The notes under the pieces: model-generated | What the model was told of the DNA's origin: nothing | Database searches by the model: none | The model's input: only the letters and a program-made list of their open reading frames with translations | Assembly (NCBI GenBank): GCA_014905825.1 | Contig: JACGCN010000012.1 | Location: 1,054,001-1,118,000, forward strand | Source: Lyophyllum atratum | Lineage: Eukaryota > Basidiomycota > Agaricomycetes > Agaricales > Lyophyllaceae | DNA length: 64,000 nucleotides | Direction: 5' to 3' | Shown here: positions 23,497 through 34,762 of the stretch, piece by piece | How the letters are laid out: every line of letters starts with the position of its first letter | How positions within the stretch are numbered: position 1 is the stretch's first letter | Program-made: the position numbers and the translations under genes

Positions 23497-23627
23497 AGCA
23501 TGGTCACGTGAATGCATGTGACTTCCTCGTCTGGACCATCGTTTACATAATGCTTGTCTTTTCCCACCCATTCATGAATCCATTGAGTCCGAGTCCCAGA
23601 GAGTGCACCCCATCTCTCTTTTTCCTT
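23497..23627 (+). repeat. 131-bp direct repeat, copy 2
   Basis: Near-identical to 22648-22778. No TG..CA ends or target duplications are evident, so it is not a good LTR. It looks like a local tandem duplication later opened by other insertions. Confidence 0.9.
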
Positions 23628-23939
23628 TACATCACTTGCTCATCTGGATCCAACTATGCCCACTCACTGCCTCAACCATCTGATATATGTTTGTGTTCAT
23701 ATCCTTCATCAGTCATAACATATCTCCCTGTCTTATATAGTCCCATATGTCATTAAGGACATAACATCAATCTGGTTCTCAACAGGGCGGGTGTGGTGTT
23801 TGGGCCGAGTTGGGGCTGAGGCAATGGGCATCAATTCAGTTTGTGGGTAACCCCGCAGGTGCGTCATTGTGTCCATTTTTTTCCCACCAAATTGGGGGTT
23901 TATTAATTATTGTTCAATAGCGCGACACAACCGAAGCAG

Positions 23940-24870
23940 GAGCGTTCACCTCAGCTTCACTACGTCTTCTGGGACATGAACCAAATTCCCGAAGCCATAT
24001 CAGCACTAGGAAACCGTCCGCTCTACGCCAAAAAGTGGGTCGCGTTCACCAAGGAGGTCACTGCAATGGTCATGTATACAGTTGACGGAGAAGTGCAGTC
24101 ATACCCCGTGGTCGAAACGATACATAAAGATGACATCTGCCACTTGTCTTGGCACCCTTACACAGTCACGATCCCACCTTTATTGGTGCGCGCGTGACAT
24201 CACTGAGGCTGTAGTGAAGATGTACACGGGCACCAGCGTATTTGGTGTGGAGATATTCCTCATGGAGGATGGTAGGTCCATCGCATGTCTGTATGCATAC
24301 CTGCACTAACATCTACTTAGGTTGCATACACAACAGTGAAGTCGCGCCTCATTGACACAACTACGGGCACTACATCATTGAGGCAATATGTGAGACATCA
24401 CAATACGAGGACCACCTCCACGTGATTCTAAAAAAAACCACTTGGATTCACTGCCCTCAAAAACCCATTGACGGACGACGGTGATGTTAAGCCTGATTGG
24501 GCACGCTTCCTCCATGGACCGGATAATCAACTCCAGCAAAGTGAATCTTACCATCCCCAGCACCTCCACCCATCTCTACGGGAAGTTGGAATGCCGCAAA
24601 GGCCGCAAGATGGGCCACATCACGATCATAGCTGATCCTGATTCCAAGCACTGCAGACAAGATCAACCTATACGCACCCCCTGCCCCCACGCTCAGGTCC
24701 AGATTCCCAGACCCCCATCCCTTGTCAGAATAATCAAGGGCTCTGACTCCAATCTGCCCGTCATGCTCCCTGCTGCGCGCATCCTCGACCACTTCCACAT
24801 CCCCTACACGCTCAACCAAGTTGACTCATTGACCGTAAACCATATTTGGTCACAAACTGACATCGCACCT
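23940..24870 (+). pseudogene. ADE2: Decayed ADE2 copy (phosphoribosylaminoimidazole carboxylase)
   Basis: Fragments of fungal Ade2 appear in correct order but in different frames and with stops. The ATP-grasp part reads RPLYAKKWVAFTKEV and DGEVQSYPVVETIHKDD (about 23960-24145), then VFGVEIFLMEDG (about 24238) and HYIIEAICETSQYEDHL (about 24368-24420, preceded by an in-frame stop). HLYGKLECRKGRKMGHITI is at about 24570-24627, and the start of the carboxylase domain, SDSNLPVMLPAARILDHFHI, is at about 24746-24805. Intact Ade2 is about 560-570 residues and catalyses AIR carboxylation in purine synthesis. Here the N-terminus and most of the carboxylase domain are missing. An intron-like stretch persists near 24270-24319, so the copy arose from genomic DNA rather than a processed mRNA. 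Confidence 0.8.
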
Positions 24871-25290
24871 CCGAATCAAAGTCGTTTGTTCTCCTGTATG
24901 ACATTAGAAAAAGTGTATTGTAAGTTACGAAGCACAGGTAGCAGAGAGTAGTTTATGATAGTTAATATAGTAGCTAAGTTAGCTATGGATACACTTCTGC
25001 AGCTTTAAGAATGTCCGTGAATCCCTGGTTCTTGTTCCACCCAAGAAGATTGGTGAATGCACGGGACGTCAAGTGTTCATAATGTTCGCAAAGGAACCTC
25101 AATGCCAGCGCGACATCCCCGTTAGGTTTCTTTGACAGTTGTTGAACCAGATCCACCACCTTGTTTCGTCGTGTGGCCTCGCTCTTTAAAGCCTTTACGT
25201 TGCCTATCCACTTTGCCCCCCAGCCCTCGTCGAGCTCTCGAACCGAAAGCTGGCCATTGAGGCCCTCCGCATGTTCAGCCCAGATATCCG

Positions 25291-25478
25291 TGTGGGGTTT
25301 CGAGAACGGCTAGCCGCGAATCACGTGATTTCACAAACATGAGGAGGACATGCATTGTAGACACTGTTTCTTTAGCTCAATCACGACGAGGCAATGACGC
25401 ACTCTCAGTTATCGGCCTATCGTTTACGGCACTTGAATCCACACCTTTGTCGCACTCGGACTATTAGTAGTCACCACA
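25291..25478. repeat. Left LTR of TRIM-like element
   Basis: 188 bp, TG..CA ends, matching 26576-26763 with scattered substitutions and no indels. Confidence 0.85.
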
Positions 25479-26575
25479 TCTGGAGCCCACCGCTTCGGAA
25501 GGTTGTTGGATTGTTAGTTTCACACAACCGCAATGCGAATCAGATTTATATCCGTCGCACGCCCATCGTACCATTCTTCGTGATTTGCACCAAATTTATC
25601 AGCTGGCAGGGGAGAAGAAGATTCACGAGACATTATCGAGATACACGATGGCTGCATTCCGCATCGAGTCTGGTTCAAGAGGCGCATTCTGCGCACAATC
25701 TTTGCTCGGGCAGGAAATGGTGTGCCACTAGACACAGGAACATCTCGGTCACCACGCGCAATTGATGCGTATATTGAGTACCGCTACTACGAGGAGTACT
25801 TTCGCATATTCAATTCTTTCATTTGCCACCTCGACATCCACGTTTCCTCTCATGACGATGCCACGACTCAACAAGCCTATCATGACGCCCGCCAACGCCA
25901 TCTCACGGTCTGCAAGTACGTTTATAAATTGATACCGACCCCAATCCGTCTGCAGCTTATCTGCGACGATGTTGCACCATGTACTACGCCGCTGCTGACT
26001 TCCGATTCCAACGCCATGCCGTGTCCGACTCAGTATGACCTACAGTGGTGCTCATAAATTCTGCACGTGACTTCGTCATGTCGCTTGTTGGAATCGACAA
26101 GAACTTGACACGAACTCGTTGTAGCACTTAACCTCGGAGGAGAAAAATGTTCATAAATATATCTAGTTTCATGGTGTATAACATCAGAGAGTGAAGTGGT
26201 CTTTTCACTGTGCTATACAATGATCTTTCTCAAGTGCTTCCGAAGTCATGTGCAGGATTTATAAGCGCCACTGTATGAACCGCTGCAGAGATCCTGGCGA
26301 CGCAAGGACAGATCGCGAGGTTTCAGGGGCTGAATAAGAAGAAGAGAGGGAAAGAGACGAGAGGACTTCGACACCATGAGGGTACCAGACCACAAAGACG
26401 CCGTCGCACGCGCCAAACACGCAGGAGTTTCAACAGTGCGCTCGTACTACCGCCGACTGACGCAGTCGTCAACTACTACCGCGAGTTCTGCATAGATTTT
26501 GGGAATGGTGGCTGAAGGATTTGTTCTGCTTGAGGATCAACCAGGGACGGTTGATATTCGAAAGTATGGGGGAAA

Positions 26576-26763
26576 TGTGGGGTTTCGAGAACGGCTAGCC
26601 GCGAATCGTGTGATTTCACAGACATGAGGAGGACATGCATTGTAGACACTGTTTCTTTAGCTCACTCACAACGAGGCAATGACGCACTCTCAGTTATCGG
26701 CTTATCATTTACGGCACTCAAATCCACACCTTTGTCGCACTCAGACTATCGGTAGTCACCACA
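26576..26763. repeat. Right LTR of TRIM-like element
   Basis: 188 bp, preceded by the purine run at 26568-26575 and followed by TCCG, also found left of the element. Confidence 0.85.
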
Positions 26764-27505
26764 TCCGTGACCTTCTTCATGGTTGCATACTCGTAAACGG
26801 GCAGCCAGCACTCGCTTTCTGGGATCCACTTCCACTGGTGTTTCAAAAGCCACTCCTCAGTGTACCTGACTATCAGACGACGCCACGCTACAGCCTCCTT
26901 CGGTTTCAATAGCGGTGTGGGAATCGGACCATGCACCGGGGGTGCTGGAGCAGCGGACACAACGGATGTCGAGAGGGAAGCAGGTGGATAAGAGGAAAGG
27001 GATAGATCAAGTCTGGTGAGATGAACACAGAAGAAACGCTCGGTGCTTCCGCAGCATGAGAAGACGGAGGTGAAGGGGAAGATGTACCAATGGCTGAAGG
27101 GGATAGGACAGGGATGGGTAGGTCCGTGGGTATTTCTAGCGCCCATGGTGTTGCGGCCTGCACCAACAGAAGGGGTGTGATGCAAGGAGGGGTTAGTACC
27201 GCTGCAACAAGCAGATGTTCAGTAAACATTAGCGGAAATGTCAATTGATGAGCACTCACTTGCACTGTGTTGGCTTCTGCGATGTGATGTCATGTTTGAA
27301 GCGATAAGCTCTGGTCCTCCTGCTGTTTGAGGGCAATCCTGGCAAGTATTCCCTGTAGGGAATTAGCCATCTGCTTGGAGAGGTTCTGAAAGGCGTGGCG
27401 AGCCTCTTCCTCTGCACGGTCACTACGAGAGGTTGAGTCTTCTGCGAATTTACGGAATACTTCTGTGTTGAAAGGCTCATAACGGAAAATAGACAATATC
27501 AGCAT

Positions 27506-29023
27506 TCTAAATGAGACAATCTGCTGCTTTGACTTACAATGTCTGCAACAACTTGAAGCAAGACTGTCGAGAGGGGCACCAGTCGCACGGGAAGCACAGT
27601 ATAGGTAAGGGTCGATTCTGCTGCAAATGACAGTGGGTCCCCGCTAGTGAGGGACAATTACCAGCGGTGACGTGGCCCAGACGCAAATCCGCTGTGAATT
27701 CGGAAGGGTTGCTAATGCACAAAGGTAAAATTATGTCCGAGTGGAGGGACAGATCATGCACTTGAAGCAGGAAGGAAGATTCAGGACTTGATGCTATAAA
27801 GTACTGGTATTATCTTCGCTGTTGAGAATCCTTGAAGGATTTCTCGGTTTTGCTTGGAACTTCCTCGACTGCGTCTTGAACTGTTCACATCCGCGTGGAT
27901 TCCAGTTGAGGAGGAATTGGGATCCTTGGTGGTGACAAATGATATGGTGGAAGACTACTTGATTCGAGTCCTAAGTACAGTAGCGATTTGAGGTGCGAGA
28001 TAGAGTAGGAACAGAGAAAACAGAGATGAAGTTTTGACGACGCGTGGTACCGTTTATGGAAATTACCACGATTACGATCCTTGGTCTGGGCCCTCACCTA
28101 TTTGAGCCAGGTCTCAGAGACTCCTCCAAATAGGCGTGTATTGGGTTGGAGACCTTCGGCTAGCTACGCGGGGGTCTCCAGCAGGGTCTCCAGCGCAGTG
28201 TGGAGACCCAGAATACACTCTATGTACCAAGCTTACAGAAACCCCCGGATTTAGATCTCGGCCACGCCATGCTCGCAATGGCCCATACTCGCACGTCAAA
28301 TAGGCTTTGAATCCCTTTCCAATTTCTTAGCTCATGCCGGCCCCACGAACAAGTCTTCTTCCTTCACCGTACCTTGCTATCCTGCACGCTAGTGCTCCTT
28401 GTAATAAGAAGATTTTATATTCCTCTGCATTCGCACAAAAGTTCAAATACAGTGGTAAACCTCGGGAATCTTCCCGCCCTCTCCACATTATAAAAAACTA
28501 TAAACTTTGCGCCTCGAATGCACCCGTGCACGCCACCTCCTCCAGAAATTCCACTGCTACAAATGCAAATCTCACCTCCTTCCCCACGTCATGCTCTAGC
28601 CTCGAAGAGTTGGCACTGCGGGTGAACCTCTTTCAATAAATGTCTAGCTTCGCGCGACTAACAACTACTATAGCACGTCGTGTGTTCCGCAAATTCAATC
28701 CTTGCAGGAGGGGATGGCGCCAGGTAACTGCTTCGCTGGACATCCGCTTTCTAATCTTTCCAGGTTGGACGCGAAGCGTGCATGTGATGCGCAACGCGAC
28801 CTCAGCAGTTTCAGGGAGGGCCCGAGGGAGCTACTGTGTGCGACTGGGGGAGCTCGCTTTGCGATACCATTGCTTGAAAGATGAAGATCATACTTTGTTC
28901 TACGCCTACAGGTACACCAAGAATTCGTAAGGAAACGGGAAACGCGCGGCGGAACCACTTAGTCAACAGGGAGACTCGAAGAGAACCATTGCTGGCCTTC
29001 GTTGACCTATCACGTCGTCAGCA
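27506..29023. other. Repeat-rich intergenic stretch, no gene modelled
   Basis: Includes several GGAGACC / GGTCTCC words in both orientations at 28105-28210, capable of pairing (for example GGGTCTCC at 28181 with GGAGACCC at 28202). Open frames at 27534-27761 (minus) and 28334-28930 (plus) lack motifs. The former may be an upstream exon of the disrupted GCR1-like gene. Confidence 0.4.
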
Positions 29024-32000
29024 TCACAATTGCCAAAAGTCCGCCGCACAAACCTTGACACCATACGCCGGCTCATACCCGATTGTGCTAGCCAAAGATC
29101 CCACTTCGATGAACACATGTCCGTTCCTCCCTGTCCTAGTTAAAACGACAATGAGCACCAAAGAACAGATTTGTTGATTTCATTTGACGAACTGTGAACC
29201 CCAACTGTTTTGAACGATCCAGTACAGGCGAGGGATAGCGCCACAGGGATCGTCGGAGCGTGTGTAATGCGAGTATCCAACGACCGTCACTGAATAACGG
29301 TCAATTCCGTCTAAAGACCTCGCAAGAAAGCAGGGACGTACTGGCGTGATTGCCGTAGCCACACTTCCCCGGATAAAGAGCATCATAGAAAATTATCTCC
29401 ACAGGACTGTAACGAAGATCATCTACGTATTTTTTGAACCCGTCGTGCACAGTGAACTATTCCGTTCTCAGAGGCTGCTACTGGCGGTAAGGTAAAGCAA
29501 TACTCACCGACATGTAAACTGGTCCGACGTTCTAGTTTCAAGTAAGCTTCAGAAAGACACCTCCACACGAGCTCACCTTGATCCAGTCCTTGATGTCTTC
29601 TATGTCTGTGACACCCCCAAATGCAGCATAGGCGTTTATCAATACGAACGACTTGGTACTGGTTATGTAAGGAAGTTTGCCGTATTGGCTGGCAGCGCAT
29701 TGATTTTCCTGCAAGAAAGAATTCAAAAATGGACGCCTTGCAGTGCATATAATTTGACGTGCCTGGCACATAGGGACACCGGGAAAGACCCATGCATGGC
29801 ATGCAACCTTCCGTTGCAAAATAGCTGTTGCCTATCTTTCCATAGACATACTGAAAATCAGTGCCTGCCTATGATGTCAGACTCACCAGTGACCATGGAT
29901 AACTAATCAACACTCACCTAGGTCTGTTGACATTTCTGAGCGGCAGGCATGAACCCAAAGGGGAGAAAGATCCTTGGTAATGCCTACACGCATGTATGTC
30001 CTCTTGACAGTTGCCTGATCAAACATCAGAATAAAATATCGAATGAAGGGCAAAGCCACCATACTTCAACCAAGGTTGTTGTCGTGAAAGAAACGCACGC
30101 GGAACTCCCGCCCTGGTTCTTCACCGTCGTTCCGTACGTAAAACGTAGATCAACTGTATCAAGAGCACGTGGAGTCAGCTCGCGGTTTGCCAGACCAGTG
30201 ATGTTTCCGTTGCGTTGTTCGCGCCGTTCAAGCACCGACGATATCAGACTACGCCTTTGAGGAGGACCCGTGGGACAAGAGTCGGCTCGCTTTTGCGCGC
30301 CAGTCATATACTACACCCGCGAATGAGTACTCTGTGCAAACACTAGTGAAAACGCCCTCACCTTCTTGCTGTATGACCATGAGCGCCATTCTCCCCATAA
30401 CTGGTCATTTTGCATCTGTGCTAAAGGACGTGGCACATATCCTTTGGGGACAACGGGGCATATCGGATTCTCCGGTGACCCGACAGGCACTGAACGTAGC
30501 TTGATTAGAGATGTAAAGTTACTGGACGGCCATTACGCACGTCCAATTACTTTGAAGGATGCAGAACGTTCTTGTTGAACCCTGGTAGTCATGCTCTTCA
30601 ACACCTTACAAGTGAGAGTATCGTCGGTGGACGCGGGAGAGACACTGAAGCTGGTTGAAAACTTCAGCAAGCTAGAAAGACTGAAACATCGACACGTACC
30701 CGACGCAGCCAGTGAGGTTTGAACATTTGGATCGGCACGCCGCCACCCCGTTCTCTGTGGTAGTAGACTGACCATTATCTGAATAGTAGTATCCCTCTTC
30801 TGCCTAGAGGAAAATGACTAGGATGCATGCGAAAACGTTAGAGATACATACTGTGTACTTTAGTGCGTCACATGAACAGCCTTCGGTACTAATGCAAGTG
30901 TAAGTCGTTGCCAGAACGGCGAACCTACAACCCACTTTATCTTATAACCTAGATAGCAGGTTAGCTACCAAGTGAGATTGTCAAATTATGGGAGAAGTAC
31001 ACAGTGACGAGCACCCGAGGAATCCACAGGCTTTGGCGCCGTCCTTAAACAGCCCTCGACAGCTAGAGGAACATGTGAGAATCCAACATCCTTCTAATGT
31101 TTTGACTTACCTGTCATCGTAAACTTTCTCCCCTCCCTCAGAGCAATGGGATGACCAATGATTGCCTAAATTCCGTGAGCAGAATCACAAAACTTGAATA
31201 ATGTAGCGCACCTAGAGCGGCACAAGAGGAGGAGTAGTACATATACGCAGAGCACTTGGGCTCAGGCTTCCCGCCTTCGCGATCCCAGAAAGTGATGTCC
31301 AAGTAGTCCAGCAGTTCGCCTGCTTGTTGGCGACTCTTCTTTTCCATTTCTCCCATCATTGTTGCAAACGATGCGATGGCGAGAAGGCCTATAAGACCTA
31401 AGATGAGCAAAGGAATAATACCTAGGAAAGGACCGATTAGCTGCCGAAATGACTATTATACGTCTGTCCCTACGTTTCTGAGGATGACCAAGTTCCCGTT
31501 TTACTTGATTCCCAGTGATGGATGCCTCTGTGGTTGCTTGCTGGGCCTGTCCAACAGCGCTCATGTATTCATCCTCGCTGATTTTCCCGTCCCCTGATAT
31601 CAAGTAAAATTTGCTACAAGTTGAATCGGCAAAAACCGTACCATTTGTGTCGGATGAAGTCATGATGTGTTGAGCGAATTGTTCAGCATCGTTGATGCCC
31701 GTCACGCCGCGTGCGGAGGAGGGACTAACTGCAATCAAGGTGCGCAACTCATCGATGTCGAGTACCCCATCACCGTTGATATCGGCCTTTGAGAATGTAG
31801 ACTTGTGCGAAGAAGTATCTGCGAAAATATCGAGTCAGCGTTAATGATGGCAGGATACGAAAGAGCGAAACTACCGACGTTGAAATATAAGGTCTCCAGC
31901 GAATGTGTTTCGTGGATCATTTGAATTCAGATAAGCGGCGACCGGTGACTGAGGGATGTTATCACCTGGCGAGAATACGGGGTATGTGTCCCGTGGGGTA

Positions 32001-32930
32001 TAAGTCGGGGTAGAGTCGTCCGGGGCTATTTCATCCGGGGGTGCTACGCAAAGTGTTTGATCGGCCGCAAGGTCAGCACAAGAGAGTCCTGGATTCAGAG
32101 TGTCGAGTTGACCGCTTTGAAGAGAAAAATCCCCTTCGATCTTAGCACACCAGTCTCCGCTCTGAACCTAAGATTCGCGCCACGGTGATAAGTAACATAT
32201 GTCAGGACTGATTCCCGGTCCCTCACCTTGTAAATGTTCCCGCATGCCGGAAGAACGCAAGCAATGTCGCCGGCTTGCAGATTTTCGCACACAAGATTTC
32301 CATTCATCGACGTAAACTGTGATAGTTGAATTCCGTGTGCTACAGCAAGGCTGTAGCATGTATCGCCCTCCGTGATGGCTATTTTACCTTGGCACGCGAT
32401 GGTGGGATAAGGGTCGGCTGGAAGACTAATCGGGGGAGGTTCTGTCGAAGGGGGTGCAGGATCGGCGACAGGGGGTGCGATGCAAAGTCGTTGCCCAGCA
32501 AAGATCTCTCCACACGTAAATCCAGGGTTGAGCGACAACAAATCGGCCTCAGCGATGTTTTGCTCATCCTCGATCTTCGCACACCAGTCACCAGACGCAA
32601 CGACATACATTTTCGAGCACGGAAGAGCAAGGCAAAGACCCTGACCCACCGCCAGCGTGGCGCAGTCCAGCGAAGGGTTCAGTGCGGCGAGTTGCGCTTG
32701 AGTGATTCCTGCAGAGTCCGCGATCGCGAAGCAGCCATCTCCAGACACAACGGTATATAGTGTACCACAGTCTGACTGCAGCTTTGACACCTGCAGCGAA
32801 TGTGATGCGGCATGGACTGGGCAGAGATGTTAATCGGACGGATAGAATCAGAAGTTCGAAAATATGCACCAGTGAGCACCAGACCGCCGACGACCAAAAA
32901 ACGTTTCGCCAGTGTGACGACAAGAGCCAT
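29024..32930 (-). CDS. Multidomain LysM / EF-hand / hydrophobic segment / papain-like (C1) peptidase
   Basis: About 20 exons; most junctions keep frame, but those between 29917 and 29709 are unresolved. A signal peptide (MALVVTLAKRFLVVGG...) is followed by four LysM-like modules: YTVVSGDGCFAIADSAGIT, MYVVASGDWCAKIEDEQNI, IAITEGDTCYSLAVAHGI and YKVQSGDWCAKIEGD. Two EF-hands follow (DINGDGVLDIDE and DTNGDGKISEDE), then a hydrophobic segment (LIGPFLGIIPLLILGLIGLL). A Cys-rich part comes next (STEGCSCDALKY, GVAACRSKCSNLTGCVGF). The C-terminus is a papain-family domain with VKNQGGSSACVSF (Gln and Cys), CGYGNHAMTVVGYS (His) and YWIVQNSWGS (Asn), so all catalytic residues are present. LysM binds chitin or related glycans and C1 enzymes cut proteins. 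It is divergently arranged with the chitinase gene at 34763. Total about 960 residues. Topology is puzzling because Cys-rich regions lie on both sides of the hydrophobic segment. Confidence 0.82.
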
Positions 32931-34762
32931 ATGAGTTTGTGGACAATTATTCGATAGGAAGCCGGAGTCCGAACTGGAGTCGCTGTCATTTTATGATTTA
33001 TCGGGAGGCACCAAAAACATCCACCAACTTGTAATTCCCAACTTAGGCTTCTGACCAGTGCTTTCATCGTAGGGCAAGGGGACTTCGTTTCTCCGACGGA
33101 ACAGTCACCAATCTAGGGCAGAGGTTCTTCTTCCAGGCGAATCTGTTGTGCATGCGTAAGTTAACATGGGCATCACTGGCAAACGGCTCGAATGGGACCA
33201 GTACCTCCGACACGTAGGTACCTGACGCATGCTATGATACATAGAAGTTCTTCAACATCAGAATGGCCTCCCGACGATCGCCGTGAGTTGTGCTGGGCAA
33301 CCTGCTTCGAGGGAGTCTTGGCTACATCGCGAACTGGCCTGACCAATTGTTAGCCTTTGGCTAGCCCTTCAAATTGCTGCCTTTGTCGCCAACTTCTTCT
33401 CAGGCCGAATGTTGTTTGTTCAAACTGCTGATACGGATAGGATGAAACAAATTACAACATCATGTGGCACGGCAGGCACAGCAGGCACAGCGCACATGTT
33501 CCTATTTTTAGAGTTCCGTAGATCGCCGACGCTTCGCCAAGGTCAACCAGAGCCAATGCGCACCTATGCGCACAGCTCAGCGTTCAACTGGGTGACTTCC
33601 CGTAAGGATCTAGAGTGATCTAGGAATTCTAAACTCGTAACGAAGGGTCGTCGAAAAAATCTGGAGGATGGGTCGTCAAACCGTAAGACACAAAACTTCA
33701 GATCTAGAAAGCTGTGGCTCAACCATTTGGACTGAAATTTAAGATCCGCCATACGGGGGATCGGGGAAACGGTCAATATTCGAGTGATAGACGAAGGTAA
33801 GCGATGATAAGCGAGTTCTGCAGGATGTTTTTGAGGCTGCAGAGGGGTCGGGATACCTCTGTAGATTCAAATGACTAAAATTAGCTCCTTGACGACGATG
33901 AAGTCTGGAGAGCCCAACTTTCGACTTTCGCCATCATATTCGACCTATTTGGGCCCCGGCATCCCGGCTGATGGGCATTTCTACGATTTCTACATTCTAA
34001 ATCGTTTCCAGATCCTTACGGGAAGTCACCCACTGTCTTCCAACCTCCAAACATGTGGTAAGCGCTACTTCCAATTTGGCCCTCTCCCACAACCTCCGAG
34101 GTCAACCGAGCTCTTGGCTGCTCTCAACCGCCTCCTGCTCCGCCGATCGGCAAAACATAATCTTCTTTGTGACCTTTGAGCGGTCTTCAAGGTCAACTAT
34201 CCAAGAATCTGCAAAATGAATGGTATTTGAACTCGTTACTTCGTGAGTCACTCAATCCGTGTAACAGCTTTTGGGAAGTGACGGATCTACTTTCAAGTCA
34301 TCGCCAACTCATCACTTCTACGCCTTTTCCCATCTGTTAGGGCAGATTTCGTTTCGCGACGGATTCATCACCGGTCTATGATGAAAGTTCTTTGCGCCTA
34401 ATTCTATGACTTGTGTTACAATGGCCATGCCCCATCATCATCCGAAGATACTTAGCTTCACCAGGGTCAACTTCAACACCAACCCAGACAGGCCGCTCTA
34501 GATCCAGGTTCAGGTTCTTCATCATAAATGGCACCTGAGACTCCCGACGACCTCCGTGAAGTGTATTGCAGTGTATTGCATGGCACCGTGCCTTCTGGAT
34601 GGTCTTGGCCGTCTCCTGACCCTGCATGACCATGTGCTTCCGTTCCTCGTAGTGTTCAACCACCGATGCATACCGCTGGTACCGATACGGCGAAAGAGCA
34701 ATACATTTATACAATGCGACAGTCCAGGATTTGCAGCCCAACCCCACCAAGAAAGTGCGTAG
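32931..34762. promoter_or_regulatory. Shared intergenic region of the divergent LysM genes
   Basis: 1.8 kb between two start codons on opposite strands, containing both promoters. A short GGCACA tandem (GCACGGCAGGCACAGCAGGC) occurs near 33467-33490. No gene or clear TATA box could be assigned. Confidence 0.5.

Larger units (their letters stand above)
25291..26763. mobile_element. Small LTR element (TRIM-like), 1.47 kb
   Basis: Two 188-bp direct repeats (25291-25478 and 26576-26763) begin TGTGGGGTTTC and end CACCACA, giving TG..CA ends. A candidate primer-binding site TGGAGCCCACC starts at 25481, two bases after the left repeat, and a purine tract GGGGGAAA lies directly before the right repeat. 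The flanks share ATCCG (25286-25290 and 26763-26767), a target duplication of 4 or 5 bp depending on the exact end. The 1.1-kb interior has no recognisable reverse transcriptase, integrase or gag, so it is non-autonomous. The LTR copies differ at a modest number of sites, so insertion is not very recent. Confidence 0.8.
24983..27505 (-). pseudogene. GCR1-like-domain protein gene disrupted by an LTR element
   Basis: Minus-strand coding blocks: 27505-27290 (a helical, charged block with EVFRKFAEDSTSRSDRAEEE), about 26950-26764 (VAWRRLIVRYTEEWLLKHQW, YEYATMKKVTD) and 25290-24983 (IWAEHAEGLNGQLSVRELDE, GWGAKW, ending AAEVYP and a stop). The last two blocks join exactly in frame when the element at 25291-26763 plus one target duplication is removed. 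The xxWxEHxEGLNGxxSVRELxxxWGxKW pattern resembles the GCR1_C DNA-binding domain found in fungal transcription factors and in Crypton/tyrosine-recombinase-derived proteins. The upstream exon structure is unresolved, and the host unit could itself be a mobile-element gene. Confidence 0.6.

Noticed and set aside
22648..23627. Direct repeats as LTRs of a retrotransposon
   Set aside because: No TG..CA ends, primer-binding site, purine tract or target duplication could be found, unlike the 25-27 kb element.
29180..29386. Frameshift in the papain-like domain near the active-site His
   Set aside because: A canonical intron (GTACGT donor at 29341, TTCAG acceptor ending at 29290) restores GNHAMTVVGYS in frame.
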